Of a DNA stretch of 64,000 nucleotides, positions 60,496 to 64,000 are shown piece after piece. Position 1 is the first letter of the stretch. Each line of letters starts with the position of its first letter. Under the pieces are notes generated by a model, which was not told where the DNA came from, made no database searches, and worked only from the letters and a program-made list of their open reading frames with translations. Source of the stretch: Mesostigma viride. Lineage: Eukaryota > Streptophyta > Mesostigmatophyceae > Mesostigmatales > Mesostigmataceae. The stretch covers positions 1,992,133 to 2,056,132 of the forward strand of contig RPFO01000436.1 of NCBI GenBank assembly GCA_009746045.1. The letters run 5' to 3'. Made by a program: the position numbers and the translations under genes.

Positions 60496-61630
60496 CCTTA
60501 ACGTGAAAGAGCACGGCGGGGTTAGACCTGGTTACCGCCTTGCCGACCTGATTTATGCGGATGATACCACCCTCATCGAGAGCCCCGAGCACATTCAGAC
60601 CTGGCTGGACTGCCTGGGCCTGGAGGCGCGGGCGGTGGGGTTGGAGATTAGTGTCAAAACCGAGGCGATGGTGATTGGGGCCTCCAGTAAACCACCGCTG
60701 CCGCGCCTGCTCGACGGGACGGAGGTCCCGTTCCGCGACCGCTTCAAGCTGTTGGGGAGCTGGCTTCCTGACACCGCCGACGATGTGGACACCCGCATCG
60801 GCCTTGCCTGGGCCAAGCTCCGTTCGCTCACACCCTACTGGCGCTCGAAGGGCCTGGGCGGGCACCGCAAGCGCATGCTCTTCAAGGTCCTCGGGCCTCA
60901 TGGTGCTCACGTATGGCGCCGAGGCGTGGACCCTCCCACCCAAACTGGCAGCTAGGCTAGACGGCACGGTTTACAGGATGCTCCGACAGGTCCTTAACGT
61001 AGGTTTTTCCGAGCGTCCGTCATCAGAGTCTTTGTATCATGGCATGCCTCGTGTTTCGGACGAGATTAGGCAGCGTAGGATAGCATTTGTAGGACACCTT
61101 GCCCGCACCAGCCAGGTCGACACCACCCTTGGTCTGGCCTGCCCCCAGCGGCTTGGCCAGCCAGGGCGGCACATTCTGACCTGGCCTGGCCCTGAGGACA
61201 TTCCCAAAAGGGTAGGGAAACGTGTCACGAACTACGTTCAGATGTTGCTGGACGACCTAGTGGTCCCAGCCCAGTTTGAGCACCGCATCCACTCTCTCTC
61301 CCGTCTTTGGACTGCCATGCAGGACAAGACGCGGAAGAAGATTGTCAAGGCGCACACGCCCGACCCTGTGGGCAAGCCACCTCCCCCCAAGCGGAGGAGG
61401 CGTTTTGATGAGTAGTGTAGTTAGGATTTTTCTAGATAGCTTAGAGTTAGGATAGTTCGATCGCGCGGCTTCCTCCACCCCATCCATCATGGAATATGTG
61501 CTACATGACCTCCCAACGGAGGCATGTTATAATTTAATTTAATTTGATTTAATATCCCTGAGAAGGGGCATATGGCTTTTAATACATTCTGGGCTACTTC
61601 ATGCATTATAATTTAATTTAATTTTAATTT
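60480..61630 (+). pseudogene. Non-LTR (LINE) reverse transcriptase C-terminal half and 3' UTR
   Basis: The first frame (60,495-60,955) has the RT catalytic motif LADLIYADDTTLIE followed by GLEISVKTEAMVIG and the thumb region KLLGSWLPDTADDVDTRIG. A frame change near 60,895 leads to MVLTYGAEAWTLPPKL, RMLRQVLNVGF and RQRRIAFVGHLAR, typical of the C-terminal part of LINE pol proteins, and ends KPPPPKRRRRFDE at 61,415. The N-terminal endonuclease and the first RT motifs are missing, with GVRPGY fused directly to the YADD block. A 3' UTR with CTCCCAACGGAGGCATG and TTTAA-unit tails follows. Confidence 0.9.
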
Positions 61631-61631
61631 A

Positions 61632-61900
61632 ATCCACTCTCTCTCCCGTCTTTGGACTGCCATGCAGGACAAGACGCGGTGGAAGAAGATTGTCAAGGCG
61701 CACACGCCCGACCCTGTGGGCAAGCCACCTCCCCCCAAGCGGAGGAGGCGTTTTGATGAGTAGTGTAGTTAGGATTTTTCTAGATAGCTTAGAGTTAGGA
61801 TAGTTCGATCGCGCGGCTTCCTCCACCCCATCCATCATGGAATATGTGCTACATGACCTCCCAACGGAGGCATGTTATAATTTAATTTAATTTGATTTTA
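61632..61900 (+). repeat. Second copy of the LINE 3' end
   Basis: From CACTCTCTCTCCCGTCTTTG onward this repeats 61,288-61,560 almost exactly, with one 3-bp insertion (GCGGTGGAAG for GCGGAAG). It includes the KRRRRFDE stop and the same tail. It is either a 5'-truncated insertion into the tail of the first copy or a local duplication. Confidence 0.9.
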
Positions 61901-63046
61901 ATATCCCTGAGAAGGGGCATATGGCTTTTAATACATTCTGGGCTACTTCATGCAAGGATGGGAATGTAAGCTACCCTTGCTCTAGGTGCACCAAGGCACC
62001 TGCACCCTCATGGTCTATCACGCTATGCCCAGCTAAGGGGGAGCATGTCATGTGGGGGAAGATCATCATGGCTATACAAGAGCTAGGGCATGGCTTCTCA
62101 GCAGAGAGTGACTCCCTGCATGGGCACTGCATAATAAAATAAAGCTAGGCATCATCTGGAGCGCTCCGACGGCGAGATCTGGGCTCCATCCATCTCCGCC
62201 CCCACACTTCGTTCCATCCTCGCGGAAGCCTTTCAGCAGCACGTGACCCCCCTTGCTGCCGACGTAGCAGCAATGGGTGGCACGCTGGCTACTGAACTTC
62301 CTCACATTTCCACCGCCGCCGCCTCCACCTCCACTGCCATTTCCGCCTCCACTGCCGACATCACAGCCGGCCCAGCTCCTCGACCTCGACCAACGCCTTC
62401 AAGCCACCGCCACCGCCCTTGAGTGCTTGCATGACACCGCCGGCCTCACCGCCCAGGCGGTGAAGGCTGATTGCTGCCCAGCCGGCACCTGCTGGCCCGG
62501 CCGGTGATGCTCCCTCCACCTGGGCGGACTTGCTTGAGCATCATACCACCTCCACGACCTCCACCATCGCGGCACAACTCAAGCAACAAGCCCTCCACCT
62601 TCCCGAGGCGGCCGAGCTCGACAAGCGCAGCCACAATGTCATCGTCAAGCACCTCGACCAGCCAGCATGCAGGTGAGACCTCCACGAGCCTCCTTGAGGC
62701 ATTTAAGCGCGCCATTCTTGCCCCCATGCAACTCACTGGTGAGCTGCAGATGTCGGCTGTCCGCCTTGCCCGCGCGCGGGGTAAGGCTGGCCCGGCACCT
62801 GTGCTCCTCACCTTTAAGTACATGGCGGACAAGCTGGCGTTCCTTAAATGCCGCAAGAAGCTCTCGGAGACTCGCTTCACGCTGGACGACGACTTGACCC
62901 TGGCCCAGCAACAGCGGCGACGCGAGCTATGGCCGACCTACCTTCAGCTCTGGCAGCGCGCAGGGGGGAAGCCGGTATACTGGAGGGGGGCGGTCATCCA
63001 CGTTGACCACAAGCCCTGGCAGGCCCCTCCTGCCACCTCAGACTAG
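61901..63046 (+). pseudogene. LINE 5' region and decayed ORF1-like gene
   Basis: The stretch 61,901-62,110 matches an inverted fragment in VPS35L intron 14 and looks like the element's 5' UTR. From about 62,150 the plus strand reads, in changing frames, SAPTLRSILAEAFQQHVTPL, then AELDKRSHNVIVKHLDQPA (about 62,612). The last piece (to 63,046) has LTFKYMADKLAFLKCRKKLS, LDDDLTLAQQQRRRELWPTY and KPVYWRGAVIHV. The order helical part, KR..NVIV, then a domain ending in a basic QQ.RR.LWP segment recalls the RRM and C-terminal domains of L1-type ORF1 proteins. The call is by pattern only. Confidence 0.55.
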
Positions 63047-63532
63047 GGAATATATACCAGTAGTGTAGATTAGTCAGGCTTAGCCTTTGCATGTGGCCCA
63101 CGCGCATGTGCGCCCATAGTGGCCCCCATGGATGATGCTTTCAGTATTTAGCCACGCCCTGCCTACAATGGGAACTCCCATGGATGATGCATTAAGAATT
63201 TGCAACGTCACCCACATCTGTTCGGTGCTGCCCCTTGGCACAAGCTCTACAAACAGGTCGTGGACCGGCTGGACCGCATAGTATCTCCGCACATCTGAAC
63301 CCTGTGATGCCAGATCTCCTTTGCGGGCGTTCCGAGCTTGGCACTGGATTCGTTGTCCACATCGCCGCGTCGCTGCAGCAACACGATGTTTTCTGGCATA
63401 CGCGGGCTTTTGGTTCCCGCCGCACATTTGAAAGTGCTGTCCTCCGGCTTTTTGCCTTTGCACCGTGTGCAGTTCTTGGACGTTTGGAATCATGGCATGG
63501 CTAACGTGATGACTGACTAGCTAGACCTTTTC
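63047..63532. other. Unassigned region
   Basis: A CCCATGGATGATGC motif occurs twice (63,127 and 63,178). Both strands have medium-length open frames, but none resembles a known family. Confidence 0.35.
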
Positions 63533-64000
63533 AGTGGTTTTCCATTTGCGGGTATTTCCTCGTAAATGGTGGGAGAGCGATCGCAGCAATGGCGCTCACC
63601 ACTAGACACTCCCGGCCAGTTAGGCTCGAAACACACGCCCTGATCAAGCCTGCTGTTTCCGGCCCCACCGTCTAGAGTCATCTAGTCGCTCTATACACGT
63701 ACTGAAGCCAGCCATAATTTCAATGCACAAGGATACACATTTCCATCACCATTCATCTTCATCATCCTGAATTAACGACTCGAACACGCGGACAAGATAA
63801 CGGCAGGCTCAAGCTACCATGGTCCGGATCAGTTCTCCCGATTTCTGGCCTGCGCTGGTTGTCTCCTTGATAATTTCAATGCACAAGGCTACACATTTCC
63901 ATCACCATTCATCTTCATCATCCTGAACGACTCGACCACGCGAATAAGATAACGGCAGGCTCGAGCTACCTTGGTCCGGATTCTCCCGATTTCTGGCCTG
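63533..64000 (+). repeat. Dispersed repeat, one full and one partial copy
   Basis: 63,533-63,870 matches 26,881-27,204 with few differences. From 63,871 to the window end the second half (from AATTTCAATGCACAAGGCTA) is repeated again in tandem and runs off the edge. No coding sequence and no inverted termini were found. Confidence 0.88.

Noticed and set aside
63080-63493. Minus-strand 137-codon frame as a gene
   Set aside because: No recognisable domain, no similarity inside the window, and it is surrounded by repeats. Left as unassigned.

Overview
This is eukaryotic nuclear DNA. Two genes are split by GT-AG introns, and the rest is mostly transposon remnants and tandem repeats. The eIF1 protein resembles plant and green-algal eIF1, several donors read GTGAGN or GTGGGN, and G+C is moderate to high. 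I infer an alga or other protist with a large repeat-rich genome. I cannot name the species.

Layout. Positions 1-20,600 are a transposon graveyard. They hold a broken gag-like region (minus strand, 1-1551), a 5'-truncated chromodomain Ty3/gypsy element (plus, about 2,970-10,563) whose integrase is split by a 2.46-kb hAT transposon with 8-bp target duplications, and an inverted LTR fragment. They also hold a broken Pif1-like helicase (plus, about 13,500-16,616) split by a second hAT element, a degenerate Ty1/copia element (minus, about 17,540-19,930) and a SINE-like insertion with a 10-bp target duplication.

Positions 20,616-56,985 (minus strand) are one gene. It is a complete VPS35L (Retriever/Commander subunit) that I assembled from 20 exons; all splice phases agree and give 1,161 codons plus a stop. 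Its exons total 3.5 kb and its introns about 33 kb. Nearly every intron carries its own private tandem repeat, including a 3.96-kb (GGCAA)n array, a long palindrome flanked by TATAG arrays, a 2.6-kb array of 25-bp units that appears to derive from the adjacent splice donor, and a 680-bp purine-pyrimidine alternating hexamer array. Almost all very long open frames in this part are by-products of these arrays.

A 1.1-kb divergent intergenic region with a 181-bp MITE-like inverted repeat separates VPS35L from a complete five-exon eIF1 (SUI1) gene (plus, 58,096-59,749). From about 60,250 to the end lie copies of a non-LTR retrotransposon (RT fragment, duplicated 3' end, 5' region and ORF1-like part) and a dispersed repeat also found in VPS35L intron 14.

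The two host genes act in unrelated processes: endosomal cargo recycling and translation start-site selection. No prokaryotic operon, CRISPR array, rRNA or intact tRNA gene was seen.
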